Source of the DNA: Desulfobacterales bacterium
Lineage (GTDB): Bacteria; Desulfobacterota; Desulfobacteria; Desulfobacterales; JAQWFD01
DNA: 64,000 bases
Assembly (NCBI GenBank): GCA_028704555.1
Contig: JAQWFD010000001.1
Location: 1 to 64,000, forward strand
Direction: 5' to 3'
Shown: piece by piece, positions 8,008 through 16,953 of the stretch
Layout of the letters: each line of letters opens with the position of its first letter
Position numbering within the stretch: the stretch's first letter is position 1
Made by a program: the position numbers and the translations under genes
Notes under the pieces: model-generated
Databases searched by the model: none
What the model saw: the letters and a program-made list of their open reading frames with translations, nothing else
Told to the model about the DNA's origin: nothing

Positions 8008-8973
8008 ATGACGACGGCACCCCACGAAATTGCAATATTAATGTCTGCCGCTACGTTTCTGACGCTTTTTCTATTTCTGACCGGCATATGGCAATATACC
8101 TGCCATCGGAAAAAACGTCTGGAACTATTGGATAAAATAAGAATGTCAGGCAACGACGAGCTGTATCCTCCGCATACGGACCCAACAGGCCCATCAGCCA
8201 AATCAAAACACAAACAACCCGTTCTGGAGTTTCTCGGACGGCTGGGAAAACCTATTTCATCGAATTCAACGAATAATCCAAAACTTAAACTGAAATTTAT
8301 CCGGGCCGGCATCCGGCGGGAAAATGCAATGGCTGTTTTCTGGGGCGTCAAATGTTTACTGGCCGTTTCTATACCCGGTGTGTTTCTTTCATACCGACTG
8401 AGCCTGTTAAACTTTTTCAACCTTCATCTGACGGTGCTGATCGGCATATTGCTGGCGCTTTTCGCCTTCTATCTGCCGGATTTCTGGTTGCACATCAAGC
8501 AAAGCTCACGAAAAGAAAAAATCATAAATGGCATGCCCGATGCCCTGGATCTTCTGGTGGTATGCGTGGAAGCCGGGATGGGACTGGACGCGGCCATCAA
8601 CCGGGTAGCCACAGAAATTTATTTAAGCAATCCGGTACTCAGTGAGGAATTCAAGCTGATGAATCTTGAACTCAGAGCCGGAAAAAACCGGGCCGATGCG
8701 CTCAAAAACCTTGCCGTCCGGACAAATGTTGAAGATGTCAGCAGCCTGGTGACCCTGCTGATCCAGGCCGATAAATTCGGCACCAGTATTGCAAAATCCC
8801 TGAGGGTCTTTTCAGATTCATTTCGAACCAAACGCGCTCAGAAAGCCGAAGAAATCGCCGGCAAGCTCCCCGTGAAACTATTATTCCCCATGCTTTTATT
8901 TATTTTTCCGTCGCTGCTGGTGACCATCATGGGGCCCGGGATTATTCGCATTTATCATACGTTGTTGCAGTAA
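8008..8973 (+). CDS. tadC: Inner-membrane platform protein TadC
   Basis: The 321-residue F-domain protein is a paralogue of TadB with the same architecture: an N-terminal helix (about 8-30), paired helices at about 108-155, a T2SSF domain with MPDALDLLVVCVEAGMGLDA near residue 178, and a C-terminal helix pair ending PMLLFIFPSLLVTIMGPG. GGAGGG at 7993-7998 is the ribosome binding site. It is predicted to heterodimerise with TadB. Confidence 0.92.
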   Translation: MTTAPHEIAILMSAATFLTLFLFLTGIWQYTCHRKKRLELLDKIRMSGNDELYPPHTDPTGPSAKSKHKQPVLEFLGRLGKPISSNSTNNPKLKLKFIRAGIRRENAMAVFWGVKCLLAVSIPGVFLSYRLSLLNFFNLHLTVLIGILLALFAFYLPDFWLHIKQSSRKEKIINGMPDALDLLVVCVEAGMGLDAAINRVATEIYLSNPVLSEEFKLMNLELRAGKNRADALKNLAVRTNVEDVSSLVTLLIQADKFGTSIAKSLRVFSDSFRTKRAQKAEEIAGKLPVKLLFPMLLFIFPSLLVTIMGPGIIRIYHTLLQ

Positions 8974-9036
8974 GGGCTTCGGTAATTCATTTTTACCGAT
9001 ACCCTGACATCGAAAAATACAGGCAGGAGAATAATT

Positions 9037-10038
9037 ATGTATGCAAAGGCTTTCAGCCGATCCGGCACAATATTCTTGTTTGGACTTGTCATGTGGATAA
9101 CCGTTTTGATGGTGCTGTCCGGATGTGCTTCCGGAACCCGCCATTCAAAAGCGGAAATCGAATACGGAAATCCTTTTATCGATCATGTCAAAAATTTACC
9201 GATAAACAAAATTTCACCCGAATCCGTGGGGATACCAGGTACGCCCGCTTTGCCGGAAATGAACAGCACTGATTATGAACGACTGGGCGATGCACTGCTG
9301 GACAGAGGTGAATTTTATACCGCCTACCTCCAATATCAGCGCGCCTTGAATCTAAACCCGGAAAGCCCCCGTTTAAGCTATAAAACAGGGCTGACGTTTC
9401 TTGCCGCAGGAAAATACAAGGACGCCGTCAAAGAATTTCAAAAAGCATTGGTCCATGATGACGCGTATGCTTTGGCGTATGAAGGACTTGGAGAAGCTCA
9501 TTTTCAAATGAAAAATTTTAAGGAGGGGGAAACCTGTTTCCGGAAAGCCCTCGAACTGGATCACGGATTGTGGAAATCCCATAGTTTCATGGGCAATATC
9601 CTGGATTATAACGGACAACATGGTCAGGCAGCGTCCGAATACCAGTCAGCCATTTCCATACGACCCGATAAAGCGTATCTGTACAACAATCTGGGGGTTT
9701 GCTGCAATCTGAACAGAGAATTTGAAAATGCGGTCCTTGCCTTCCAGATGGCCCTGAAAGCCGGCTACCGCACGAACAAAATTTATAACAACCTGGGATT
9801 GGCTTTAGCCAATCTGGGGCAGTATCCGGCTGCGCTGGATGCCTTCCAGAAAGGCGGCACAGCAGCGCAGGCCTATAACAATCTGGGATGCATTTACATG
9901 CAGCAGGGAAACCGCGGAAAAGCTTCAAAATGCTTTCAAAAAGCCATTGAAATCGATCCGATATTTTATGTGAAAGCCGGCGACAACCTCAAAAAATCCC
10001 AATCAAACCCAATTGATCTGAACTTAAAAAATTTTTAA
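9037..10038 (+). CDS. tadD: TadD-like TPR lipoprotein
   Basis: The 333-residue product has a lipoprotein signal with lipobox LSGC (Cys about 31), then about six tetratricopeptide repeats from residue 80 to 320, recognisable by runs such as YTAYLQYQRALNLNPESPR and AYNNLGCIYMQQGNRGKA. TadD proteins are outer-membrane-anchored TPR scaffolds required for Flp pilus biogenesis. GCAGGAGA at 9022-9029 supports the start. The next TPR lipoprotein follows 17 bp downstream. Confidence 0.85.
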   Translation: MYAKAFSRSGTIFLFGLVMWITVLMVLSGCASGTRHSKAEIEYGNPFIDHVKNLPINKISPESVGIPGTPALPEMNSTDYERLGDALLDRGEFYTAYLQYQRALNLNPESPRLSYKTGLTFLAAGKYKDAVKEFQKALVHDDAYALAYEGLGEAHFQMKNFKEGETCFRKALELDHGLWKSHSFMGNILDYNGQHGQAASEYQSAISIRPDKAYLYNNLGVCCNLNREFENAVLAFQMALKAGYRTNKIYNNLGLALANLGQYPAALDAFQKGGTAAQAYNNLGCIYMQQGNRGKASKCFQKAIEIDPIFYVKAGDNLKKSQSNPIDLNLKNF

Positions 10039-10055
10039 GAAGAGGCCTTTGCATC

Positions 10056-11411
10056 ATGAAAAAAACATCCGAAACGCACATTTCGTTATGGCTTATTCTG
10101 ACGGGATGCTTCATGCTGTTACCGGCAATCGGCTGTTCAGGGGGATTTCAACTGTCGGAATGGATGCCGTTTCGAAATTCCGGCGTTGTCCGGTACAAGG
10201 TCCCCGATCAGGACATCCGGGGCTTTACATCCACAATCCGTCCATGGCAGGGAGATACCGACGCTCTCTACCGGCAGGCGATCCACCTGCAGAAACGAAA
10301 TCTCCATCTTGCTGCCATCGAAGACTTCAAGCGGCTTTTAACGGTTGACCCCGCATCCGTGAACGCCCTCAACGGCATGGGCATCTCCTATGACTGCATC
10401 GGAGACCTTGCATCAGCGATACAGGTCTATGAAAACGCTCTGAAAATCAATCCGGATCCGGATTATATTCATAACAATCTGGGATATGCCCGGCTTCTCA
10501 GCGGGGACCTGAACGGATCCATCGACGCATTCCGGGAAGCGATCCGTATAGCTCCTCACAACCCGAAATACCATAACAATCTGGCTGTGGCATATGCTGA
10601 AAACCGACAATTTGACCTGGCGTTTGAAGAATTCCGAAAAAACATGGATCAAACCCGTGCGGCTCATAACCTGGCCCGTATATTGTACCGTAACGGATGG
10701 GCTGCCGAGGCGGATTATTACAGCCGGTTTACAGGTGCTGCGGGAAAAGCCGCCGACAATAAAACAACTCCGATCAGAGAGACCGGCCCGTTGTATGCTT
10801 CCAAGTCTCATTTAATCGACCCGCCGCATCCGGGAATCCTCCCGCCGGTCGACACGATGGACACCCATCCGGTAACCCAGACAACGGACAATATGTCCGT
10901 GTCCGCCGAATCGATACACGATCAAACGGCCGTAAACGTATCATTTGCGTTGGCCGACACCCCGCAAAAGAACGTATCTGATAAATCATGTACCGAAAAT
11001 TCAGACGATATGAATACGACGCCATACACGGTCGGCAAACCATCTGAGCACCTGTTGACGGTCGGTGACAAGGAAGAACCTGCCGGCCTCCCGGACCTGG
11101 GAATTGAAGTGTCCAACGGCAATGGCGTAAATCGAATGGCAACCCGGGTCGGTCGACATCTTAAAAACAAGGGATTTCATGTCACGGCGGTCAATAACGC
11201 TATTCATTTCAACCATTTCCATACGATGATTTACTATTCCCGGGGGCTCCTGCATGAGGCATACGAAGTGGCAAAACAAATCCCGGGATATCAGAATATG
11301 GAAAAAGTCGACGAATTTGAAAAACCTGAAATTCGTATACGAGTTCTACTCGGAAAAGACCTGAGCGGATGGAAACGAGTGATGCCTTTACCTGATCCGC
11401 AAAATATTTGA
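10056..11411 (+). CDS. TPR lipoprotein with C-terminal LytR_C domain
   Basis: This 451-residue protein has a lipoprotein-type signal (candidate lipobox PAIGC, Cys 27), four or five TPRs (about 65-230), a long low-complexity Thr/Asp/Ser linker (about 235-345) and a C-terminal domain starting IEVSNGNGVNRMATRVGRHL and ending RIRVLLGKDL that matches the LytR_C fold. It resembles TadD in its TPR part. The LytR_C half may contact the cell wall or a secretin partner, which is an inference. A repeat element begins right at its stop codon. Confidence 0.8.
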   Translation: MKKTSETHISLWLILTGCFMLLPAIGCSGGFQLSEWMPFRNSGVVRYKVPDQDIRGFTSTIRPWQGDTDALYRQAIHLQKRNLHLAAIEDFKRLLTVDPASVNALNGMGISYDCIGDLASAIQVYENALKINPDPDYIHNNLGYARLLSGDLNGSIDAFREAIRIAPHNPKYHNNLAVAYAENRQFDLAFEEFRKNMDQTRAAHNLARILYRNGWAAEADYYSRFTGAAGKAADNKTTPIRETGPLYASKSHLIDPPHPGILPPVDTMDTHPVTQTTDNMSVSAESIHDQTAVNVSFALADTPQKNVSDKSCTENSDDMNTTPYTVGKPSEHLLTVGDKEEPAGLPDLGIEVSNGNGVNRMATRVGRHLKNKGFHVTAVNNAIHFNHFHTMIYYSRGLLHEAYEVAKQIPGYQNMEKVDEFEKPEIRIRVLLGKDLSGWKRVMPLPDPQNI

Positions 11412-11534
11412 TGGTCTCGTAAAAAATACCCACATCCGTCATTCCCGCGAAGGCGGGAATCCGGAACATGTTAAAATATCTGGATTCTCATTTTCATGGG
11501 AATGACAAAAAAGGGCTGAATATAACTTTTTACA
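11409..11534. repeat. Dispersed palindromic element, copy A
   Basis: This roughly 125-bp element begins TGATGGTCTCGTAAAAAA and ends in ACTTTTTAC, so its ends are inverted repeats. Its reverse complement aligns along its whole length with 51289-51423: shared blocks include GTAAAAA-TACCCACA-CCGTCATT, GAACATG and GGGCTGAATAT. It contains a GTCATTCCCGC-type palindrome at 11438-11460. The TGA of the upstream gene is the first three bases, so the element has inserted at, or supplies, that stop codon. No coding capacity is visible. Confidence 0.75.
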
Positions 11535-11571
11535 AAAAAATCACATTTGAATATCGGAAAAGAGAGATCCT

Positions 11572-12036
11572 ATGGGTACAACATTTATTAAAAAATGCAA
11601 CGGGGCCACGGCTGTGGAATTTGCGCTGGTGTTGCCTGTATTTTTGACCCTGATCTTTGGAATCATTGACTTTGGAAGATATTTTTTTGTGCAGCACTCT
11701 ATCCAATATGCCACCAGTGAAGGCACCCGGCTGGCGCTTGTCGGCAAAACGATCAGCGGTCTGGACAGAACCGCATCCATAATAAAAAAAATTGAGGACT
11801 GCGCTGCTTCGGCCGTCGACCCACTTAAGTTATCGATACGTATTTTTCCGGTTGCCGATGATTATAGTGATCCGGAGGATTGGGCGGACTCCCAGAATTC
11901 CGGAAACCCGGGGGATATCATGCGGATCAGGACAACATACGTTTATCAGTTTCTAACGCCGCTTATAGGTGCTTTTTTCCCTGAAGACGGCATCAATGTT
12001 CAGGCCGAGACCACCTATAAAAATGAACTTTTTTAA
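11572..12036 (+). CDS. tadE: TadE-like pseudopilin
   Basis: The 154-residue product starts with a short basic leader, then GATAVEFALVLPVFLTLIFG, the TadE/TadG prepilin-like motif with a cleavable Gly and Glu at +5, followed by one transmembrane helix and the IDFGRYFFVQHS segment that is nearly constant in the family. TadE proteins are minor pseudopilins processed by CpaA. AGAGAG upstream of the ATG is a moderate ribosome binding site. The following gene is a second member of the same family. Confidence 0.88.
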   Translation: MGTTFIKKCNGATAVEFALVLPVFLTLIFGIIDFGRYFFVQHSIQYATSEGTRLALVGKTISGLDRTASIIKKIEDCAASAVDPLKLSIRIFPVADDYSDPEDWADSQNSGNPGDIMRIRTTYVYQFLTPLIGAFFPEDGINVQAETTYKNELF

Positions 12037-12058
12037 TATTCAAATCAAGGATAAAAAT

Positions 12059-12628
12059 ATGTCGACTCACTTAATGCGCCTTAAATTACTTGGTTGCAAG
12101 AAGGGCGTCGCGGCAGTGGAGTTTGCCCTCATTGTTCCGGTTTTGCTCATTTTAATCTTTGGAATCATCGATTTTGGAAGACTGATTCATGCCCGCATGG
12201 TGATTACCAATGTAAGCCGCGAGGGGGGAAATCTGGCCTCACGTTTTAAAAATATTTCAAGTGAGGGAGATACGCTGCTTGACCTGCTGCAAACATCCGG
12301 CGCCCCCCTTTCCCTTGCCGGGGACGGGAAAATTTATATTACCAGAATCGACGCCGGAACTTCGTCGAAAATCCCTCCAAAGAAAGCCGCACAGGTTGAA
12401 AAAGGCAGCCTTTCGGTCAACAGCAGTTGCGAAAACACTCATTTTGGATTGTCACAGGAATTATATGACCATCTGAAATTTGATGAAACAAACCAGACGG
12501 CTGACATTTCAGAAGTCATTGTGACCGAGGTGTTTTATAAATACAGCGCGATTACTCCGCTGCCTGAATTTATTACAAATATTTTTACGGATGGGACTAT
12601 CATCTTAAGTAGCAAATCCGTTTTTTAA
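12059..12628 (+). CDS. Second TadE-like pseudopilin
   Basis: This 189-residue protein repeats the TadE plan: GVAAVEFALIVPVLLILIFG after a basic leader, then IIDFGRLIHARMVITN. The two TadE-like proteins share little beyond the N-terminal 50 residues, where they are close enough to suggest duplication. AAGGA at 12047-12051 fixes the start at 12059, although the frame is open further upstream into the preceding gene. It could equally be called TadF. Confidence 0.85.
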   Translation: MSTHLMRLKLLGCKKGVAAVEFALIVPVLLILIFGIIDFGRLIHARMVITNVSREGGNLASRFKNISSEGDTLLDLLQTSGAPLSLAGDGKIYITRIDAGTSSKIPPKKAAQVEKGSLSVNSSCENTHFGLSQELYDHLKFDETNQTADISEVIVTEVFYKYSAITPLPEFITNIFTDGTIILSSKSVF

Positions 12629-12654
12629 GAAAAATAAAGGAGGGGGGTTTACCA

Positions 12655-13974
12655 TTGAAAAATAAAAAAATCTCTGCAGATCAAACTGGTGCCGTCCTGA
12701 TAACCTTTGCAATTCTTTTGACGGTGCTCATTGGATTTACCGCACTGGGCGTGGAGGCTGGCAAATGGTATCTGGTAAAGGCGGAATTGGCCAAAGCGGT
12801 CGATGCCGCCGCGCTTGCCGGGGCAAAAAACATATCCAATCCCCAGCTTCAAAGTAACGGAGACCTGGAAGCGCTGATCAAAGACTTTGGACGGGAAAAC
12901 TTCTCGGACAGCTATTTAGGCACCACTTCCATGTCCATGTCGGTAGAATTTCCTGACGATGATTCCGGGAGGGTCGAAGTGACCGGAAGTACGGTTTCGC
13001 CTTCAATTCTTGCCCAGTTATTCGGAGTCGATGAAGTTACCGTGGGAAATTTTGGGGCAGCGACCAAACGGAATGTCGAAATCATGATGGTCCTGGACCG
13101 ATCCGGTTCCATGAATTATGGAAGTGCCATGTCCAATCTGAAAATAGCCGCAAAAAACTTCCTGGATTATTTTGAAGATACCCAGGATTTGGACAGGGCC
13201 GGTCTCATCTCATTTTCCATGGCTGCAACAGTGGATTTTTCCCTTCAGGAGAACTTTGTTGACAGTATGAAGGCAAAAATTAATGCCATGAAGGCCAGCG
13301 GCTATACCAATGCAGAGGACGGCATCGGCCAGAGCGATGGCCCGGATGGGTTCACGGATCAGACAGATGTGCTGGCAAGCAATCGCGTCCAGCAGTTTTT
13401 AATTTTCTTTACGGATGGAAACCCCAATGCCTTCAGAAGCAATTTCACCCGTCTGGGGAAAGATTATGATGCCGTGGTTTACGAGGCCAGCGCATACGGA
13501 AATGGAACCGGTAAAGTATGCGGGGGCGGAGCGTTATGTAACCCCGTAACAGGGAATAGTCTGTCTGTCCCCCCGCTCCCTACAGGTGACGGTTTGATCG
13601 CATCTTTATCGGCATGCGGCACAAAAACCACCCGGTGGTGGGTATTTGAAGATCCTGATTACCCTGTGACAGGCTATACTTCCCCCTATTGCAATCTTCC
13701 TGACGGGCTATCTCCCAATGTGCTGAGAAGCTATGTGTCCGATACCGCCCGCCAGATGGCAATAAACCATGCCGCGGCACTTAAGGCCAAAGACGTCACC
13801 ATCTATGTGATCGCTCTGGGTAGTGAAACCACGGGACAGATACGCAAAGATTTTCTTGAACAGATCGCCAGCAGTCCCTCAACAGAATACTATTATCAAA
13901 CTCCGGATTCCAGTGAACTGAATGCCATTTTCAACACGATCGCCAAAGAAATTAAATTGCGCCTGGTAGAATAG
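12655..13974 (+). CDS. tadG: TadG-like pilus protein with vWA domain
   Basis: The 439-residue product has the Flp-like N-terminus of TadG (QTGAVLITFAILLTVLIGFT, one membrane helix), the KAELAKAVDAAALAGAK motif, and a von Willebrand A domain from about residue 138. The MIDAS motif is DRSGSMN near residue 147 and a second metal-site Asp lies in FFTDGNPNA near 255. It ends IAKEIKLRLVE, typical of TadG. The start is TTG at 12655 with a strong AAAGGAGGGG at 12637-12646. vWA-bearing TadG proteins are thought to act in adhesion or envelope anchoring of the machine. Confidence 0.88.
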   Translation: MKNKKISADQTGAVLITFAILLTVLIGFTALGVEAGKWYLVKAELAKAVDAAALAGAKNISNPQLQSNGDLEALIKDFGRENFSDSYLGTTSMSMSVEFPDDDSGRVEVTGSTVSPSILAQLFGVDEVTVGNFGAATKRNVEIMMVLDRSGSMNYGSAMSNLKIAAKNFLDYFEDTQDLDRAGLISFSMAATVDFSLQENFVDSMKAKINAMKASGYTNAEDGIGQSDGPDGFTDQTDVLASNRVQQFLIFFTDGNPNAFRSNFTRLGKDYDAVVYEASAYGNGTGKVCGGGALCNPVTGNSLSVPPLPTGDGLIASLSACGTKTTRWWVFEDPDYPVTGYTSPYCNLPDGLSPNVLRSYVSDTARQMAINHAAALKAKDVTIYVIALGSETTGQIRKDFLEQIASSPSTEYYYQTPDSSELNAIFNTIAKEIKLRLVE

Positions 13975-14115
13975 CAGCCAGCCCTGTAAAAACGCTTGGT
14001 ACTCCGGAGTATGCTCCTGGCATCTGGCGCTATCAAGGAGAATTTATTCTTCCGAGGCCCTTAACGCTTCGAATTCATCGAATAACGGCTAAAACCAGAG
14101 GGGGATAGAAAGGAT

Positions 14116-15267
14116 ATGATCAAAAAAATCAAACAGGCCGTTTCAAAACAATTATCCGACCGAACAAACCTGCTGAAACATGCCGCAGACATCCTGATTC
14201 ATATCGGAAAATTTTCATTATTCCTGGTGCTGATTCTCATCGGCATCTGGTCTGTTGGACGCATATTTGAAATATTTTCCCACAATGCCGTGTTTGAACC
14301 GCCCTTCATATATGGTTATGCACAGGTTGTCTGGGTTTTTCTTTTTCTTTTCTTCGCCAGTCAGTTCATCAAATACATACAAAGCCTCATCGCCAACTAT
14401 CGAAATTTCAGAATGATCGTATTCTGTATCTGGTTTGCGTTTATTGTCATTGCGACTGTCTATGTTCAGAGCGGTTACCGGATTGCGGTCAACGGAATTT
14501 TTTCAGGTTTTCCGGAATCGGCCGAATCATCCCGGAATGCTTTGTTTGAACTGTTTAAATATCATCCGTCCACGCCCCTGCTGCCAATCAATCTGCTTAT
14601 CCTGAAAATTGCCGGCACAGCGATTGATCCGGATACGCTGACGCCTTTTGCATGGGGCCTGACTTCCATATTCGCTTTTTTTATCTGGAGCGTCGTATTC
14701 GGGGGACTGCTGCTGATGCTGCCCGGCAGAAAAACGCTGAAAATAACCCACCTGATTCTGGCGGTTTCAGGCCTCATCCTGACCATGCTGCTGAAAACAT
14801 CGGGCAAACCCCCGGGAGAAGAACTGATCCTGCTGCATGCAGGAACCGTCTTTGTACTGATTTTTCAAATTCTCACGACGTTTTCGTGTCTCCGGCACGC
14901 TGCAATAGAGGGCGGAAAAGACGGCCAGCCATCCGACATGCCGTTTCCTTCCACAATAAAACTTGCCGTATTTCTGCTGATTATTGTCCCGCTGCTGTCG
15001 GATCTTCAAAATCAGTTTACACGGGCCCCCGCATCAGACCGTGTCATCAAGGAACAGACAACGAACGATTCCTCGAAAAACGATCAGTTCATAACAGCGA
15101 CCCGAATCAGTATTCATAAAGGCCCGGCTGATGGTGACGATATTGTCGCGACATTACCCAGGGGAACACGAATCACGATTCTGGACCAAAAATTCGGATG
15201 GGTCAGCATCGGAAAAAATCAATGGATTTTACCCAAGTATTTATCCCCCGATACCCGTGCATCATGA
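14116..15267 (+). CDS. Polytopic membrane protein with C-terminal SH3-like domain
   Basis: The protein has 383 residues with about seven hydrophobic helices between 30 and 305, then a linker and a C-terminal bacterial SH3-type module (about 325-380: ISIHKGPADGDDIVATLPRG, then GWVSIGKNQWILPKYL). The membrane part is not one I recognise. SH3 modules of this type often bind cell-wall peptides, so it may tether an envelope complex to peptidoglycan. It is 141 bp downstream of tadG on the same strand and 36 bp upstream of the next membrane protein, so it may belong to the pilus transcription unit. Confidence 0.7.
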   Translation: MIKKIKQAVSKQLSDRTNLLKHAADILIHIGKFSLFLVLILIGIWSVGRIFEIFSHNAVFEPPFIYGYAQVVWVFLFLFFASQFIKYIQSLIANYRNFRMIVFCIWFAFIVIATVYVQSGYRIAVNGIFSGFPESAESSRNALFELFKYHPSTPLLPINLLILKIAGTAIDPDTLTPFAWGLTSIFAFFIWSVVFGGLLLMLPGRKTLKITHLILAVSGLILTMLLKTSGKPPGEELILLHAGTVFVLIFQILTTFSCLRHAAIEGGKDGQPSDMPFPSTIKLAVFLLIIVPLLSDLQNQFTRAPASDRVIKEQTTNDSSKNDQFITATRISIHKGPADGDDIVATLPRGTRITILDQKFGWVSIGKNQWILPKYLSPDTRAS

Positions 15268-15303
15268 CAACTGATAAAATTATATAAAGGAAATCACCTA
15301 TCC

Positions 15304-16863
15304 ATGGCCAGCGTCAGTGACATATTAAAAACATATGAAGATGATATAGTGCATTGTATCTTTTTCATCATAATGTTTACCATACCGATTATCATTACGA
15401 TACGGCTCATGAATGCGTTCAGCGATCCTGATATCTGGTGGCATCTTCGCACCGGGCAATGGATTCTGGAAAATAAAACGGTTCCCGCGGTCGACCCGTT
15501 TTCTCAGCATCATGTGCCGTGGGTGGCCTACAGCTGGCTGTTTGAAATCCTCATATACGGGATGTACAACCTGTTCGGGTTGACCGGCTTTGGGATCTAT
15601 CTGCTTTTAATGGCTGTGGCCATAACCTTTTCACTCTACACCTTGTTGAAAAATCAGTCGATTTCATCCACGTTTGCTGCGTTTCTGACCGCAGTCGGTA
15701 TCATTGCCATATCACGAAATTTAAATGTCCGTTCCTACCTGTTCAGTATCCTTTTCAGCATCATACTGCTTCAGGTTCTCATGAAAGTTAGAGAATCCGG
15801 CCAGATGAAAAAACTGATACTGCTCCCGCCGGTGTTTGCATTGTGGGCAAATCTCCACATACAGTTTGTATACGGATTCATGATATATTTTCTGTTTGCA
15901 GTTGAAGTGGCCGGGTTGTGTTATGTTTCAAAAAAAGAGGATTCTGACATCCAGCGAACCCGGATGCACTGGATGTTATCCATCGGCGCCGCATGTTTTC
16001 TTGCCACATTAGCCAATCCGTATCATGTATTTATCTACCGGCCTTTCGTCGAAATCCTGGCTGAACCTGGATTCTATAATCATATCAGCGAGCTGCATTC
16101 ACTCGGTTTTCGACATTTAGCAGACTGGATGGTACTGTTTATATTTATGGGAGCAGTCTATTCCATCGGAAAAAATCAAACCCATCGGCCGTTTTTACTT
16201 CTTTTAATCCTTGCCGCATCCTTCATATCCTTTCGAAGCATCAGAGACGTGTGGCTGGTTGTAATTTCCGGCTTGACCATTATTGCTTACAACATTTCCC
16301 GGAGACAACCGGATAACGACGTCCTGCGATATAAAAAAATCCCCGTCCGTGTCGTCAGCGGACTTGGTACCGTCCTGTCATTATTCATTTGCTGGAACTG
16401 TTACGCGTTATCCAATGCCTCGATACATCAACACATCGCAGAAAATTATCCGGAAAAAGCAACGCAATTTATCAAAAAGAACAATTTATCCGGCCCCTTG
16501 TACAATCATTTTAACTGGGGCGGATATTTAATCTGGCATCTTCCGGAGCTGCCAGTCTCCATAGACGGCCGGACCAATGTCTGCGGTTACGACAATTTCC
16601 TCAGTTCGATCAATACCTTTAACGCCAAATCCGATTGGAACAAAGATCCACAGCTTCTCAATACCGGAACAATTGTTACAAGCCCTGAATGGGCTTTAAC
16701 ATCCTTACTTCGCAAAGATGGGCGTTTCAAGATAGCATACGAAGATAAAGTTGCGCTGGTTTTCGTTCGATCCGACATAAAACATCAACCATTCTTAAAA
16801 CCAATGACGACCGATAACCCTATATACAGCCAAAAAACCACTCTAACCCGGAGTGTTCCCTGA
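15304..16863 (+). CDS. Polytopic membrane protein, possible GT-C glycosyltransferase
   Basis: The 519-residue product has about ten transmembrane helices followed by a soluble C-terminal domain of about 130 residues (from ENYPEKATQFIKKNN). The first periplasmic loop carries SDPDIWWHLRTGQWIL, an acidic pair followed by WWH, and PFSQHHVPWVAYSWLFE. This arrangement recalls GT-C enzymes, which use an Asp in the first loop and lipid-phosphate sugars, but no family is certain. The neighbouring GT2 enzyme of the lipid-phosphate-sugar type fits that reading. It could also be a non-enzymatic membrane protein. Confidence 0.65.
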   Translation: MASVSDILKTYEDDIVHCIFFIIMFTIPIIITIRLMNAFSDPDIWWHLRTGQWILENKTVPAVDPFSQHHVPWVAYSWLFEILIYGMYNLFGLTGFGIYLLLMAVAITFSLYTLLKNQSISSTFAAFLTAVGIIAISRNLNVRSYLFSILFSIILLQVLMKVRESGQMKKLILLPPVFALWANLHIQFVYGFMIYFLFAVEVAGLCYVSKKEDSDIQRTRMHWMLSIGAACFLATLANPYHVFIYRPFVEILAEPGFYNHISELHSLGFRHLADWMVLFIFMGAVYSIGKNQTHRPFLLLLILAASFISFRSIRDVWLVVISGLTIIAYNISRRQPDNDVLRYKKIPVRVVSGLGTVLSLFICWNCYALSNASIHQHIAENYPEKATQFIKKNNLSGPLYNHFNWGGYLIWHLPELPVSIDGRTNVCGYDNFLSSINTFNAKSDWNKDPQLLNTGTIVTSPEWALTSLLRKDGRFKIAYEDKVALVFVRSDIKHQPFLKPMTTDNPIYSQKTTLTRSVP

Positions 16864-16953
16864 ACCCATTTTTTAAACCATTACAAAAATACGCCATAAA
16901 CAACTTACTTTTGCATTTACGGTAACCGAAACATAGAACATGTGAGGTTTAAA

